Numbered from the stretch's first letter, positions 1 through 7,946 are shown. The stretch is DNA of 8,682 nt from Burkholderiaceae bacterium (GCA_023253905.1 JALREG010000305.1:1-8682); one strand, 5' to 3'. Translations and numbers: made by a program. The notes: generated from the sequence alone by a model not told the origin.

Positions 1-963
1 GTGGCCTTGGTGGGCAAGATCATGTGCTACGCCATTTGCGCGTTGGCGATGGATTTGATTTGGGGCTACAGCGGCATTTTGTCGCTCGGCCACGGTTTGT
101 TTTTTGCACTCGGTGGCTATGTGATGGGCATGTACCTCATGCGCCAAATCGGCACCGACGGCAATTACAAAAGCCACCTGCCCGACTTCATGGTGTTTCT
201 CGACTGGAAATCGCTGCCCTGGCACTGGACCTTCAGCGAGCACTTCGGCTGGGCACTGCTGTTGGCGGTCGCGGTGCCCGGCGTTCTCGCCTTCGTGTTC
301 GGCTATCTTGCCTTCCGCTCGCGCATTAAGGGCGTGTATTTCTCGATCATTACGCAGGCGCTCACTTATGCGGCGATGCTGCTTTTCTTTCGCAATGAAA
401 CGGGCTTCGGTGGCAACAATGGCTTTACCGATTTCAAGCGCATCCTGGGCTACTCAGTGGCGAGCGCAGAAACGCGTGCCGTGTTGTTCGCGCTGACCGG
501 CATGGTCCTGATCGGCAGCTTCATGCTGTTTCGCTGGCTGGTGCGCTCTAAGTACGGGCGGGTGCTGATGGCCATCCGCGATGCCGAGAGCCGCGTCATG
601 TTCTGCGGTTACGATCCGCTCTGGTACAAGCTTGGTGTGTGGACGCTGTCGGCGGTACTCTGCGGCATCGCCGGTGCACTCTACGTGCCGCAGGTGGGCA
701 TCATCAACCCGGGTGAAATGTCGCCCGCTAACTCGATTGAAATCGCCATCTGGGTGGCGGTGGGCGGGCGCGGCACGCTGATTGGTCCCATCGCCGGTGC
801 CTTTCTGGTCAACGGCGCGAAGAGCTGGTTCACCATGGCCTTCCCAGAGTTCTGGCTGTACTTTCTGGGGCTTCTCTTTGTGCTGGTGACGCTGTTCATG
901 CCGCGCGGGGTGGTGGGGCTCGTTGAGCGGCTGCTCGGGCGCTCGGGTGGCATCCGATCATGA
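1..963 (+). CDS. urtC: Urea ABC transporter permease UrtC (5' end cut by window)
   Basis: Inner-membrane permease of the LivM/UrtC branch. With UrtB it should form the channel through which urea, delivered by the periplasmic binding protein UrtA, enters the cell. The 320 visible residues are strongly hydrophobic with several membrane spans. They show the family block GYSGILSLGHG (residues 22-32), a second block around GFGGNNGFTDF (135-145), the cytoplasmic ATPase-contact loop around GRVLMAIRDAESR (186-198), and the C-terminal GGRGTLIGPIAGAF (255-268). The stretch PDFMVFLDW (61-69) is typical of UrtC rather than of LivM amino-acid permeases. UrtC proteins are usually about 350-380 residues, and the conserved first-span region starts almost at the window edge. 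The GTG at position 1 is therefore probably an internal valine codon and the true start lies upstream. The TGA at 961-963 overlaps the urtD ATG. The functional call rests on family recognition and on the following urtD, urtE and urease genes. Confidence 0.93.
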   Translation: MALVGKIMCYAICALAMDLIWGYSGILSLGHGLFFALGGYVMGMYLMRQIGTDGNYKSHLPDFMVFLDWKSLPWHWTFSEHFGWALLLAVAVPGVLAFVFGYLAFRSRIKGVYFSIITQALTYAAMLLFFRNETGFGGNNGFTDFKRILGYSVASAETRAVLFALTGMVLIGSFMLFRWLVRSKYGRVLMAIRDAESRVMFCGYDPLWYKLGVWTLSAVLCGIAGALYVPQVGIINPGEMSPANSIEIAIWVAVGGRGTLIGPIAGAFLVNGAKSWFTMAFPEFWLYFLGLLFVLVTLFMPRGVVGLVERLLGRSGGIRS

Positions 964-1787
964 GGTCACGCGCGAGCGATCCGGTGCTGGTCTCCGGTGA
1001 CCAGCAGGCCACCTTTGGCCATCTTCGAACCAACGCGGTTGACCTCACCCATGGCGTTGCCCTCTATCTGGATGACATCTCGGTCTCTTTCGATGGGTTT
1101 CGTGCGCTCAACCAGCTCTCTCTTTCGGTCGATGCGGGGGAGCTGCGTTGCGTGATCGGCCCGAACGGCGCCGGCAAGACCACGATGATGGATGTGATTA
1201 CCGGCAAAACCCGCCCGGATTCGGGGCGGGCATTTTTCGGGCAGTCGATTGATCTGCTGCGGCTTCGCGAACCCGATATCGCGCGCGCTGGCATCGGCCG
1301 GAAGTTTCAGAAACCCACGGTATTCGAAGACTTGTCGGTCTTCGAGAACCTGGAGCTTTCGCTCAAGGCCGATAAGCGCGCGTGGGGTTCCCTCCGGTGG
1401 CGGCTGTCGGGCGCACAGCGCGATCGGATCGATCAATTACTCGCCCAGATCCGGCTTGCTGGCGAACGAGAACGCCAGGCGGGGGAGCTGTCGCATGGTC
1501 AGAAGCAATGGCTGGAAATTGGCATGCTGCTCGCGCAGGATCCGGTGGTGTTGCTGCTCGATGAGCCGGTGGCAGGCATGACCGACGGAGAAACCGAGCG
1601 CACGGCTGAACTCCTCCTCGAACTTGCCGGCCAGCATTCGATTATGGTGGTCGAACACGACATGGATTTCATTGCGCGGATCGCGCGTCGCGTCACGGTG
1701 CTGCATGAAGGAAGCGTCCTCGCCGAGGGTACGCTTGCAGAGGTGCAGGCCGACCCGCGCGTGATTGAGGTCTATCTGGGACGATGA
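960..1787 (+). CDS. urtD: Urea ABC transporter ATP-binding protein UrtD
   Basis: One of the two cytoplasmic ATPases that power urea import, in the LivG/UrtD family. Its 275 residues contain a complete ATP-binding cassette: Walker A GPNGAGKTT (67-75), Q-loop glutamine in GRKFQKP (Q117), signature LSHGQ (177-181), Walker B VVLLLDEP (196-203) and H-loop histidine in VVEHDMDF (H233). The LSHGQ form of the signature, instead of LSGGQ, is usual for UrtD. About 35 poorly conserved residues precede the first strand of the cassette, and UrtD proteins often carry such an N-terminal extension. The ATG at 960 sits in an ATGA overlap with the urtC stop, so translation is probably coupled and no separate ribosome binding site is needed. 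A later start inside the extension cannot be excluded, but nothing in the sequence favours one. Confidence 0.95.
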   Translation: MRSRASDPVLVSGDQQATFGHLRTNAVDLTHGVALYLDDISVSFDGFRALNQLSLSVDAGELRCVIGPNGAGKTTMMDVITGKTRPDSGRAFFGQSIDLLRLREPDIARAGIGRKFQKPTVFEDLSVFENLELSLKADKRAWGSLRWRLSGAQRDRIDQLLAQIRLAGERERQAGELSHGQKQWLEIGMLLAQDPVVLLLDEPVAGMTDGETERTAELLLELAGQHSIMVVEHDMDFIARIARRVTVLHEGSVLAEGTLAEVQADPRVIEVYLGR

Positions 1788-1797
1788 CGATAACGCT

Positions 1798-1839
1798 ATG
1801 CCCAACCGCCGCACCGACCCCCTCTCCACCCCATGCTGA
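1798..1839 (+). other. 13-codon mini-ORF overlapping the urtE start
   Basis: An ATG at 1798 opens a short frame encoding MPNRRTDPLSTPC and ending at TGA 1837-1839. It begins 10 nt after the urtD stop and ends 4 nt past the first base of the urtE ATG, in a different frame. urtE has no visible Shine-Dalgarno sequence: the bases just before it are pyrimidine-rich. Ribosomes finishing this mini-ORF could therefore restart at urtE. The geometry is seen directly; the coupling role is inference. The mini-ORF has no good ribosome binding site of its own, so it may be a chance frame. Confidence 0.2.
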
Positions 1840-2525
1840 AGCTTGACCGCGTCGATCAGTTCTACGGCGGCAGCCATATCCTGCGTGCCGTATCGCTTGA
1901 AGTACCGGGTTCGGGCATCTCGGTGTTGCTTGGGCGTAACGGGGTTGGCAAGACCACATTGCTTCGCTCGATCATGGGGGTGGTTCCGATCCGCGCCGGC
2001 ACGATCGAGTTCCACGGCCAGCCGATCCAGGCTTTAACCCCAGAGTGGCGCGCATCGCTTGGTATCGGCTATGTGCCGCAGGGACGGGAAATTTTTCCGC
2101 GGCTCACCGTCGAGGAAAATCTCCGGATGGGTCTGGCCACGGCAGGACGCGGCGCACAGGTCCCTGCCGAGCTGTTCGAGCTTTTCCCGGTGCTGAAAAC
2201 CATGCTGCGCCGGCGCGGCGGCGATCTGTCGGGCGGGCAGCAACAGCAGCTGGCCATTGCCCGGGCGCTTGCCATGCGGCCGCGGCTTTTGATTCTCGAC
2301 GAACCTACTGAAGGCATTCAGCCCTCCATCATCAAGGACATTGAGCGGGTGATTCGCCTGCTTGCTTCCCGTGGGGACATGGCGATCCTGCTGGTCGAAC
2401 AGTATTACGATTTTGCTCGGTCACTTGCCGATCGCTACGCGGTCATGGCGCGCGGCGAGGTGATCCGCTCTGGCCTCGGGGCCGATATGGAACGCGACGG
2501 CGTGCGTGAGCTGGTGGCGATCTGA
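1833..2525 (+). CDS. urtE: Urea ABC transporter ATP-binding protein UrtE
   Basis: Second ATPase of the urea importer, in the LivF/UrtE family, expected to pair with UrtD under the UrtBC permease. At 230 residues it is the normal length. It shows Walker A GRNGVGKTT (34-42), Q-loop in YVPQGREIFP (Q83), signature LSGGQQQQ (132-139) and Walker B RLLILDEPTEGIQPS (151-165). At the H-loop position the sequence reads LLVEQYYDFA, with glutamine (Q190) in place of histidine. This is characteristic of the LivF/UrtE group and not a sign of decay. The ATG at 1833 fits the family N-terminus (MLKLDRVDQFYGGSHIL) exactly, but no Shine-Dalgarno sequence is visible in the 45-nt gap after urtD, so expression may depend on upstream translation. 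The gene ends 41 nt before ureD, which places the transporter in the same transcription unit as urease. Confidence 0.95.
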   Translation: MLKLDRVDQFYGGSHILRAVSLEVPGSGISVLLGRNGVGKTTLLRSIMGVVPIRAGTIEFHGQPIQALTPEWRASLGIGYVPQGREIFPRLTVEENLRMGLATAGRGAQVPAELFELFPVLKTMLRRRGGDLSGGQQQQLAIARALAMRPRLLILDEPTEGIQPSIIKDIERVIRLLASRGDMAILLVEQYYDFARSLADRYAVMARGEVIRSGLGADMERDGVRELVAI

Positions 2526-2566
2526 GCCGATCGCCCCTGGCCGCACGCTAGACGAAAGGCGAATCG

Positions 2567-3493
2567 ATGAACGCGCCGGAATGGCGGCACGACGAGACAG
2601 GCGGCGCGGTTTCCCCTGACCCACCGTCCGGTGGGGCGGGCTGGCGCGCGAGCCTCGATCTTGCATTTGCGCGACGGGGCGAGGCCACCATTCCTGTGCT
2701 CCGTTCGCACCGCGGACCGCTGCGAGTGCAAAAGGGGTTCACGCCGGAAGGCCCGGGACTGTGGCACCAGGTGATTGTTCACCCTCCCGGTGGGATCGCC
2801 TCGGGCGACCGACTGGAGATCTCGGTGGCTGCCCACGAGGGCGCCCGCGCGCTGATCACGTCGCCGGGGGCGGCGAAGTGGTATCGGGCCAATCCCGAAG
2901 CGGCGCAGCCGGTTGCACGCCAGTCGGTCCGACTTTCGGTGGCTGATGGTGCAAGTCTCGAATGGCTGCCGCTCGAAACCATTGTCTTCGATGGGGCTGT
3001 CGCCGACTGGAGCACGCGCATCGAACTGGCTGGCAGCGGCACCCTGGTTGCGGCCGATCTCGTGTGTCTTGGAAGGCCCGCAAGCGGGCTACGCTTCATG
3101 ACCGGAGAAATCCGATCACGGATGGAGATCATGCGCGATGGACGCCTTGTGTTTGTCGAGCAGGCGTCGATTGAAGGCCAGTCACCCATCCTCACTGCAC
3201 GGGCGGGGCTTGCCGGGCTGCCTGCCTTTGCAACCCTGGTGATTGCCGCATCGCCCGATGCGTGTGCGCAGATGGTGGAGCGGGTTCGCCGCCTCCAAGA
3301 CGAATCTCGGAGCGACTCGAGCGATCATCTGACCGGCGACTGGGCCATCACGGATTTGTCGGGCCTGGTGGTATTGCGATGGCGGGGTGAAGGCGCAGAA
3401 GCGGGCTGGCGCGTGCTCCGGGCTGCCTGGGCCGCCTGCCGGCCCATCGCCATCGGTCGCGAGGCCTGTGCGCCTAGAATCTGGGCCACCTGA
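2567..3493 (+). CDS. ureD: Urease accessory protein UreD
   Basis: UreD (called UreH in some species) is the scaffold that binds apo-urease and recruits UreF and UreG so that nickel can be inserted. The 308-residue product shows the family blocks in order: RGPLRVQKGFTPEG (49-62), HPPGGIASGD (72-81), TSPGAAKWYR (98-107), LEWLPLETIVFDGA (131-144), CLGRPASG (167-174) and the C-terminal PRIWAT (303-308). The first 25 or so residues are Gly/Pro/Asp-rich and unconserved, which makes it slightly longer than the usual 270-290. The ATG at 2567 is preceded by GAAAGG at 2554-2559, a reasonable ribosome binding site 7 nt upstream. It follows urtE by 41 nt with no terminator or evident promoter between them. 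The 69-nt gap after it is the longest in the operon and holds a hairpin. Confidence 0.95.
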   Translation: MNAPEWRHDETGGAVSPDPPSGGAGWRASLDLAFARRGEATIPVLRSHRGPLRVQKGFTPEGPGLWHQVIVHPPGGIASGDRLEISVAAHEGARALITSPGAAKWYRANPEAAQPVARQSVRLSVADGASLEWLPLETIVFDGAVADWSTRIELAGSGTLVAADLVCLGRPASGLRFMTGEIRSRMEIMRDGRLVFVEQASIEGQSPILTARAGLAGLPAFATLVIAASPDACAQMVERVRRLQDESRSDSSDHLTGDWAITDLSGLVVLRWRGEGAEAGWRVLRAAWAACRPIAIGREACAPRIWAT

Positions 3494-3522
3494 TGACAAC
3501 GATCCGATCCCCTCTTTACCAA

Positions 3523-3541
3523 CCGTCGGCGGCGCCGGCGG
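3523..3541 (+). promoter_or_regulatory. Intercistronic hairpin between ureD and ureA
   Basis: The bases CCGTCGGC-GGC-GCCGGCGG form an 8-bp stem with one G-U pair and a 3-nt loop. It lies in the longest intergenic gap of the operon, about 8 nt before the ureA ribosome binding site (GGAG, 3550-3553). No T-tract follows, so it is not a standard terminator. A plausible role is mRNA processing or protection of the 5' end of a ureABC message, giving more structural subunit than UreD. That role is inference; only the inverted repeat is seen. Confidence 0.4.
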
Positions 3542-3562
3542 ACGTCTGCGGAGACTGACACC

Positions 3563-3865
3563 ATGGAACTGACGCCACGCGAACGCGACAAACTGCTGAT
3601 CTTCACTGCCGCGCTGGTCGCCGAACGACGCAAGGCCCGGGGCCTGAAGCTCAACTATCCCGAGGCGGTCGCCTTCCTGAGTGCCGCCATCATGGAGGGT
3701 GCGCGCGATGGCCGTAGCGTCGCTGAACTGATGCAGGCCGGCACCACCCTGCTCAGCCGTGAGGATGTGATGGAGGGCGTGCCTGAAATGATTCCCGAGA
3801 TCCAGATCGAGGCCACCTTTCCCGACGGCACCAAGCTCGTGACCGTTCACCAGCCGATTGTCTGA
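3563..3865 (+). CDS. ureA: Urease subunit gamma UreA
   Basis: Smallest structural subunit of the bacterial three-subunit urease; UreA, UreB and UreC form the (alpha-beta-gamma)3 cytoplasmic enzyme. The product is exactly 100 residues, the standard length. It begins [20 protein letters not shown] and shows LKLNYPEA (28-35), [11 protein letters not shown] (43-53) and the C-terminal [19 protein letters not shown] (81-99), all hallmarks of the gamma subunit. The ATG at 3563 has GGAG at 3550-3553, 9 nt upstream, and no conserved sequence precedes it. ureB starts 16 nt after its stop with its own strong ribosome binding site. Nothing in it looks truncated. Confidence 0.98.
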   Translation: MELTPRERDKLLIFTAALVAERRKARGLKLNYPEAVAFLSAAIMEGARDGRSVAELMQAGTTLLSREDVMEGVPEMIPEIQIEATFPDGTKLVTVHQPIV

Positions 3866-3868
3866 CCC

Positions 3869-3874
3869 GAGGAG
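3869..3874 (+). promoter_or_regulatory. Ribosome binding site fixing the ureB start
   Basis: GAGGAG lies 7 nt before the ATG at 3882. It decides the start of ureB in favour of that ATG over an in-frame TTG at 3858, which would overlap the end of ureA and add eight unconserved residues without a comparable site. Confidence 0.75.
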
Positions 3875-3881
3875 CCACCCG

Positions 3882-4235
3882 ATGACAGCACATCCATCAT
3901 CAAGCGAGGGGCCGCTCGTGCCCGGCGCGATCGAAGCGGCTGAAGGCGAGATCGAACTCAATGCCGGTCGCACGGTGATCACGCTACAGGTCGCTAATTG
4001 CGGCGATCGCCCGATACAGGTCGGCTCGCACTACCACTTTGCCGAGACCAACCAAGCGCTCGAGTTCGATCGCCCGGCTGCGCTTGGTTTTCGTCTGAAC
4101 ATTGCTGCGGGCACTGCGGTGCGCTTTGAGCCGGGCCAATCTCGTACCGTTGAACTGGTCGCACTTGCCGGCGCACGGATCGTTCATGGCTTCCAGGGCC
4201 GCGTCAATGGCCCGCTGCCGGAGATCAAGCGATGA
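3882..4235 (+). CDS. ureB: Urease subunit beta UreB
   Basis: Beta structural subunit of urease, which packs against UreC and helps position the mobile flap over the active site. The product is 117 residues, close to the usual 100-120. It opens with a short Ser/His/Pro-rich leader, then PLVPGAI, and contains the strongly conserved [17 protein letters not shown] (41-57), [15 protein letters not shown] (71-85) and [10 protein letters not shown] (101-110). The ATG at 3882 is chosen because GAGGAG is 7 nt upstream; an in-frame TTG at 3858 gives a longer but unsupported version. The TGA at 4233-4235 overlaps the ureC ATG at 4232 as ATGA, which suggests coupled translation and matched synthesis of the beta and alpha subunits. 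Confidence 0.97.
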   Translation: MTAHPSSSEGPLVPGAIEAAEGEIELNAGRTVITLQVANCGDRPIQVGSHYHFAETNQALEFDRPAALGFRLNIAAGTAVRFEPGQSRTVELVALAGARIVHGFQGRVNGPLPEIKR

Positions 4236-5932
4236 AAATCACCCGCCGCGCCTATGCGGAAATGTTTGGCCCCACAGTGGGTGATCGGGTTCGCCTCGCC
4301 GACACCGGGCTCTGGATCCAGGTGGAAGAAGACCGCACCATTTATGGCGAGGAAGTGAAGTTTGGCGGCGGTAAAGTGATCCGCGATGGCATGGGCCAGA
4401 GCCAGCGTCTTGCGGCCGAGGTGGCCGATACCGTGATCACTAATGCGCTGATCCTTGATCACTGGGGCATCGTGAAGGCCGACATCGCGATCAAGAACGG
4501 TCGCATCGCCGCCATCGGGAAAGCGGGTAACCCCGATATTCAACCGGGCGTTGATATCGTGATTGGCGCGTCCACCGAGGTGATCGCGGGCGAAGGTTCG
4601 ATCATCACTGCGGGCGGCATCGATACGCACATCCACTTCATCTGCCCCCAGCAGATCGATGAGGCGCTCGCCTCGGGCGTGACCACCATGATCGGTGGCG
4701 GCACCGGCCCGGCCACTGGCACCAACGCCACCACCTGCACGCCTGGTCCCTGGCATCTGGCCAATATGCTGAAGGCGGCCGAGGGCTTTCCAATGAACCT
4801 CGGCTTTACCGGCAAGGGCAATGCCTCAAACCCCGAGGCACTGGCCGAGCAGGTGCGCGCTGGCGCCATTGGGCTCAAGCTTCATGAAGACTGGGGCACC
4901 ACACCCGCTGCGATCGATACCTGCCTGGGCGTGGCAGACCGGTTTGATGTGCAGGTGGCCATCCACACCGATACGCTCAATGAATCGGGTTTTGTAGAAA
5001 CCACCATTGAAGCCTTCAAGGGCCGCACCATCCACACCTATCACACCGAAGGCGCGGGCGGCGGTCACGCGCCCGACATCATCCGCGTGTGCGGTCTGCC
5101 CAATGTGCTGCCGTCGTCCACCAATCCCACGCGCCCCTACACGGTCAACACGATCGATGAGCATCTGGACATGCTGATGGTCTGCCACCACCTCGATGCG
5201 AACATTGCCGAGGACGTGGCCTTTGCCGAAAGCCGGATCCGTCGGGAGACCATCGCCGCGGAAGACATCCTGCATGATCTCGGTGCGTTTTCCATGATGT
5301 CGTCCGACTCGCAGGCGATGGGTCGGGTGGGCGAGGTCATCCTTCGCTGCTGGCAGACCGCGCACAAGATGAAGGCGCAGCGCGGAGGGCTGCCGGGTGA
5401 CGGTGCCCGCCACGATAACGCACGCGCCAAGCGCTATATCGCCAAATACACGATCAATCCGGCGATCACCCACGGCATTGCGCATGAAGTGGGATCGGTG
5501 GAAGTGGGTAAATTCGCCGATCTGGTGATCTGGAAGCCCGCCTTCTTCGGCGTGAAGCCCTCGATGGTGATCAAAGGCGGTCAGATTGCATTGGCCGCCA
5601 TGGGTGACCCCAATGCATCCATCCCCACGCCACAGCCGGTTCACTACCGGCCGCAGTTCGGCGCCTTCGGGCGGGCGCTTGCCGACAGCTCGCTCACCTT
5701 CGTCTCGCAGGCTGCGCTCGAGGCGGGGTTGCCAGCGCAACTGGGTCTGGCCCGACGTGCTGTGGCGGTTCGCGGCATGCGCGCGCTTCGTAAAACCGAT
5801 CTGATTCACAACACCGCGATGCCCACAATCGAAGTGGATCCGCAGACCTACCAGGTTCGCGCCGACGGCGTGTTACTCACCTGCGAGCCCGCCACCGTGC
5901 TACCGATGGCACAGCGCTATTTCCTCTTCTGA
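4232..5932 (+). CDS. ureC: Urease subunit alpha UreC (catalytic)
   Basis: Catalytic subunit of urease, hydrolysing urea to ammonia and carbamate at a dinickel centre in the cytoplasm. The 566-residue product is full length and runs one residue behind the classic Klebsiella numbering. All metal and catalytic residues are present: H133 and H135 in [10 protein letters not shown]216 (the lysine that is carbamylated to bridge the nickels) and H218 in [10 protein letters not shown]245 in [11 protein letters not shown]271 in [16 protein letters not shown], flap residues C318 and H319 in MVCHHLD, and D359 in [11 protein letters not shown]. The C-terminus ends QRYFLF as usual. The ATG at 4232 overlaps the ureB stop; the N-terminus [20 protein letters not shown] is the family start. 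The residue assignments rest on alignment by eye with known ureases. I see no missing active-site residue, so the enzyme should be active once matured. Confidence 0.99.
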   Translation: MKITRRAYAEMFGPTVGDRVRLADTGLWIQVEEDRTIYGEEVKFGGGKVIRDGMGQSQRLAAEVADTVITNALILDHWGIVKADIAIKNGRIAAIGKAGNPDIQPGVDIVIGASTEVIAGEGSIITAGGIDTHIHFICPQQIDEALASGVTTMIGGGTGPATGTNATTCTPGPWHLANMLKAAEGFPMNLGFTGKGNASNPEALAEQVRAGAIGLKLHEDWGTTPAAIDTCLGVADRFDVQVAIHTDTLNESGFVETTIEAFKGRTIHTYHTEGAGGGHAPDIIRVCGLPNVLPSSTNPTRPYTVNTIDEHLDMLMVCHHLDANIAEDVAFAESRIRRETIAAEDILHDLGAFSMMSSDSQAMGRVGEVILRCWQTAHKMKAQRGGLPGDGARHDNARAKRYIAKYTINPAITHGIAHEVGSVEVGKFADLVIWKPAFFGVKPSMVIKGGQIALAAMGDPNASIPTPQPVHYRPQFGAFGRALADSSLTFVSQAALEAGLPAQLGLARRAVAVRGMRALRKTDLIHNTAMPTIEVDPQTYQVRADGVLLTCEPATVLPMAQRYFLF

Positions 5933-5944
5933 CTGGAGTCCGCA

Positions 5945-6550
5945 ATGCTGATATTCAAGGCCGTAGGCGGGCGCGCCGATCAGCTGGTGGGCGAGATCGA
6001 TCTCGCCTTCGAATGGCGACAGAAATCGCGCATGCGTACAGCGATTGCGCGCGGCGCTCGTGCGGGAGAGGCGGTGGGGTTCGATCTGCCGCGTGGCACG
6101 GTGCTTCGCGACGGCGATCTCATCTGTACCGACTCGGGGGAGGCGCTTCGGATTCACGCGGCACCCGAGGAACTGATTCACATCACGGCATCGAGTGCGA
6201 TTGCGTTGGCTCGAATTGCCTATCACCTGGGTAATCGGCATGTGCCGGTACAGGTGGGTGAGGGGTGGCTGCGGCTCCAGTATGACCATGTGCTGGAGGG
6301 AATGGTGCGCGGTCTGGGCGGGGTGATCGACATGGTCGATGAGAACTTCGATCCAGAGGGCGGTGCCTACTCCGGCAGCGTTCACGCGCATTCGCACGGG
6401 CATTCTCATGGCCACGATCACGATCACGACCATGATCACGATCATGTGCACGATCCACACGCAGCGCCCCGTCGCGCGGCAGGCCAGCATACCGACGCCC
6501 GGCACTCGCCCCGTATCCACGACTTCATGACCGATCCGCTCAAGCGCTAG
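5945..6550 (+). CDS. ureE: Urease accessory protein UreE (nickel metallochaperone, His-rich tail)
   Basis: UreE is a cytoplasmic dimer that binds Ni(II) and hands it to UreG for insertion into urease. The 201-residue product has the N-terminal peptide-binding domain (about 1-75), then the metal-binding domain with YHLGNRHVPVQV (93-104; H99 corresponds to the dimer-interface nickel ligand) and LQYDHVLEGMV (111-121). The C-terminal tail has 13 histidines between residues 147 and 172, largely alternating His-Asp, with three more before the end (H182, H187, H192). Such tails occur in Klebsiella-type UreE and act as extra nickel-binding capacity; many UreE proteins lack them. Start ATG 5945 has GGAG at 5935-5938, 6 nt upstream, and follows the ureC stop by 12 nt. 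The tail sequence after the histidines is not recognisable as any domain. Confidence 0.95.
   Translation: MLIFKAVGGRADQLVGEIDLAFEWRQKSRMRTAIARGARAGEAVGFDLPRGTVLRDGDLICTDSGEALRIHAAPEELIHITASSAIALARIAYHLGNRHVPVQVGEGWLRLQYDHVLEGMVRGLGGVIDMVDENFDPEGGAYSGSVHAHSHGHSHGHDHDHDHDHDHVHDPHAAPRRAAGQHTDARHSPRIHDFMTDPLKR
6383..6460 (+). repeat. Low-complexity repeat encoding the UreE His/Asp tail
   Basis: Degenerate 6-nt units, mostly gatcac with variants such as gaccat and gatcat, encode alternating histidine with Asp, Gly, Ser or Ala. Thirteen histidine codons (both CAC and CAT) lie in this stretch. The array is wholly coding. The near-identical GATCAC units are the sort that expand or contract by replication slippage in 6-nt steps, which would keep the reading frame; that is inference. 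Confidence 0.75.
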
Positions 6551-6552
6551 CC

Positions 6553-7281
6553 GTGTCTGATCCGTTCCCTGTCATGGTGTCGCTCGATCCTGCGGCGCTT
6601 CTGTCGCTCATGCGCTTGTCGAGCCCTGCGCTGCCGATCGGTGGCTTCAGTTATTCGCAGGGCCTGGAGTCAGCAATCGACGCGGCCTGGGTGCGAACCG
6701 AGGCCGATGTGCGTGATTGGATCACTTCGCTGCTTCACGCCAACATCGGCCAGTTCGATGCGCCGCTATGCATGGCGTTATTTCGCGCCGTAGCAGCCAA
6801 CGATCATGAACAGGCGGCACGCCTGCATGAGCGCTGGCTGGCCTCGCGCGAAACTGCGGAGCTGCGCGCGGAGACGCTACAGATGGGGCAGTCGCTCCTG
6901 CAAATGCTGGCTGGTCTCGAGCTCGAACCGGCCCTCGCGGCAAGGGTCGATTCTTTGCGGTCAGCGGGCGAGTGTGCGCTGCCGCTTGCATGGGGACTCG
7001 CCGCCCGGGCCTTCGGGCTTGAGCCCCTTGCAGCGCTTGCTGCCTGGTGCTGGGCGTGGCTAGAGAATCAGGTGATGGCGGCGATCAAGACCGTGCCGCT
7101 CGGCCAGCAGGCTGGACAGCGGTTATTCAGCGCGCTCCGTCCCGCGCTTGCGCGCGTCCTCGAGCATGCTGCCGACCCGGCGGTGGTGGATCTGCCCACC
7201 CGCTGGAGCAACTTCGCGCCGGGTTTTGCGATCGCGAGCGCGCGCCACGAAACCCAGTATTCAAGGCTGTTCCGTTCCTAG
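6553..7281 (+). CDS. ureF: Urease accessory protein UreF
   Basis: UreF bridges UreD and UreG in the urease activation complex and controls the UreG GTPase step so that nickel is delivered accurately. The 242-residue helical product shows [18 protein letters not shown] (22-39), ASRETAELR (97-105), [16 protein letters not shown] (170-185) and the C-terminal [12 protein letters not shown] (231-242), all family landmarks. The start is uncertain. GTG at 6553 lies 2 nt after the ureE stop and suits translational coupling; ATG at 6574 would remove seven residues. Neither has a visible Shine-Dalgarno sequence, and conservation begins only after both. I prefer GTG 6553 because of its position next to the ureE stop. 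Confidence 0.93.
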   Translation: MSDPFPVMVSLDPAALLSLMRLSSPALPIGGFSYSQGLESAIDAAWVRTEADVRDWITSLLHANIGQFDAPLCMALFRAVAANDHEQAARLHERWLASRETAELRAETLQMGQSLLQMLAGLELEPALAARVDSLRSAGECALPLAWGLAARAFGLEPLAALAAWCWAWLENQVMAAIKTVPLGQQAGQRLFSALRPALARVLEHAADPAVVDLPTRWSNFAPGFAIASARHETQYSRLFRS

Positions 7282-7297
7282 GCGGCCGACTCGTTTC

Positions 7298-7303
7298 AAG
7301 GAG
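7298..7303 (+). promoter_or_regulatory. Ribosome binding site for ureG
   Basis: AAGGAG lies 10 nt before the ATG at 7314 and 4 nt before an in-frame ATG at 7308. It rules out the long open frame that extends back into ureF (to 7047) as coding for UreG. Confidence 0.7.
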
Positions 7304-7313
7304 TTTGATGATC

Positions 7314-7946
7314 ATGTCCACAGCCCTTGCTGAATCCAACCACCCGGCGCTTCGCGTCGGTATTGGCGGCCCGGTCGGATCGGGGAAAACCGCGCTCACC
7401 CTGTCGCTCTGCCGGCGTTTGCGCGAGCGCTACAACATGGCGGTGGTCACCAACGACATTTACACCCGCGAAGATGCCGAGTTTCTTGCCCGTCACGATG
7501 CGCTGCCTCTTGAACGCATTCTGGGTGTGGAAACCGGAGGCTGTCCGCACACGGCCATCCGTGAAGATGCGTCGATCAATCTCGAAGCGGTGGAGCGCCT
7601 GCAGCGGCGGCTCTCCGGGCTGCAACTGGTGTTGGTCGAGAGCGGTGGCGATAATCTGGCCGCTACCTTCAGCCCCGAACTGTCCGATTTCACCATCTAT
7701 GTCATTGACGTGGCGGCCGGCGACAAGATTCCGCGCAAGGGGGGCCCGGGCATCATGAAATCCGATCTGTTGGTCATTAACAAGATCGATCTCGCGCCCT
7801 ATGTCGGCGCCTCACTCGAGGTCATGGATCAGGATGCCCGCCGCATGCGTGGCGAGCGACCATTCGTATTCACCAACCTCAAGACCGGGCAGGGGCTTGA
7901 CGATGTGGTGCGCCACATCGAAACCCGCGGCCTGCTGGTTCATTGA
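7314..7946 (+). CDS. ureG: Urease accessory GTPase UreG
   Basis: UreG is the SIMIBI-class GTPase that receives nickel from UreE and, on GTP hydrolysis within the UreD-UreF-UreG complex, releases it into the urease active site. The 210-residue product has the P-loop GPVGSGKT (19-26), [15 protein letters not shown] (44-58), the invariant nickel-binding CPH motif (C77, P78, H79) in [18 protein letters not shown], the switch/Walker B-like [16 protein letters not shown] (108-123), [16 protein letters not shown] (132-147) and the guanine-specificity motif NKID (156-159). Length is normal for the family. Two ATGs 6 nt apart (7308, 7314) follow AAGGAG; I chose 7314 for its better spacing, and 7308 would add only Met-Ile. 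It begins 32 nt after the ureF stop. Confidence 0.97.
   Translation: MSTALAESNHPALRVGIGGPVGSGKTALTLSLCRRLRERYNMAVVTNDIYTREDAEFLARHDALPLERILGVETGGCPHTAIREDASINLEAVERLQRRLSGLQLVLVESGGDNLAATFSPELSDFTIYVIDVAAGDKIPRKGGPGIMKSDLLVINKIDLAPYVGASLEVMDQDARRMRGERPFVFTNLKTGQGLDDVVRHIETRGLLVH

Noticed and set aside
1..3. GTG at the first base as the true start of urtC
   Set aside because: The product would be about 30-60 residues short of typical UrtC and would begin inside the conserved first-span region. The coincidence with the window edge points to a cut gene.
2434..2461. UrtE lacking the H-loop histidine as a sign of inactivation (Q190 at 2400-2402 region, checked with the following conserved tail)
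   Set aside because: LivF/UrtE ATPases normally carry VEQ at this position, and all other cassette motifs and the C-terminus are intact.
2526..2566. A promoter for the ure genes between urtE and ureD
   Set aside because: The 41-nt gap shows only a ribosome binding site; I find no convincing -35/-10 or sigma-54 -24/-12 pair in it.
3858..3881. TTG start for ureB overlapping the ureA stop
   Set aside because: It has no matching ribosome binding site, whereas GAGGAG lies 7 nt before ATG 3882. The extra residues match nothing in UreB.
4826..5809. 327-residue open frame on the minus strand opposite ureC
   Set aside because: It lies wholly antisense to the well-conserved ureC, has no recognisable motif, and arises from codon bias in GC-rich DNA. 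The same holds for the minus-strand frames at 3182-3982, 4184-4756, 966-1436 and 1437-2015.
5945..6550. His-rich tail of UreE as a separate fused domain
   Set aside because: It is a low-complexity metal-binding tail known from other UreE proteins; no second domain follows it.
7047..7313. Possible N-terminal extension of UreG reaching back into ureF
   Set aside because: The frame is open but unconserved, overlaps the conserved C-terminus of UreF, and a clear AAGGAG site sits just before the normal UreG start.
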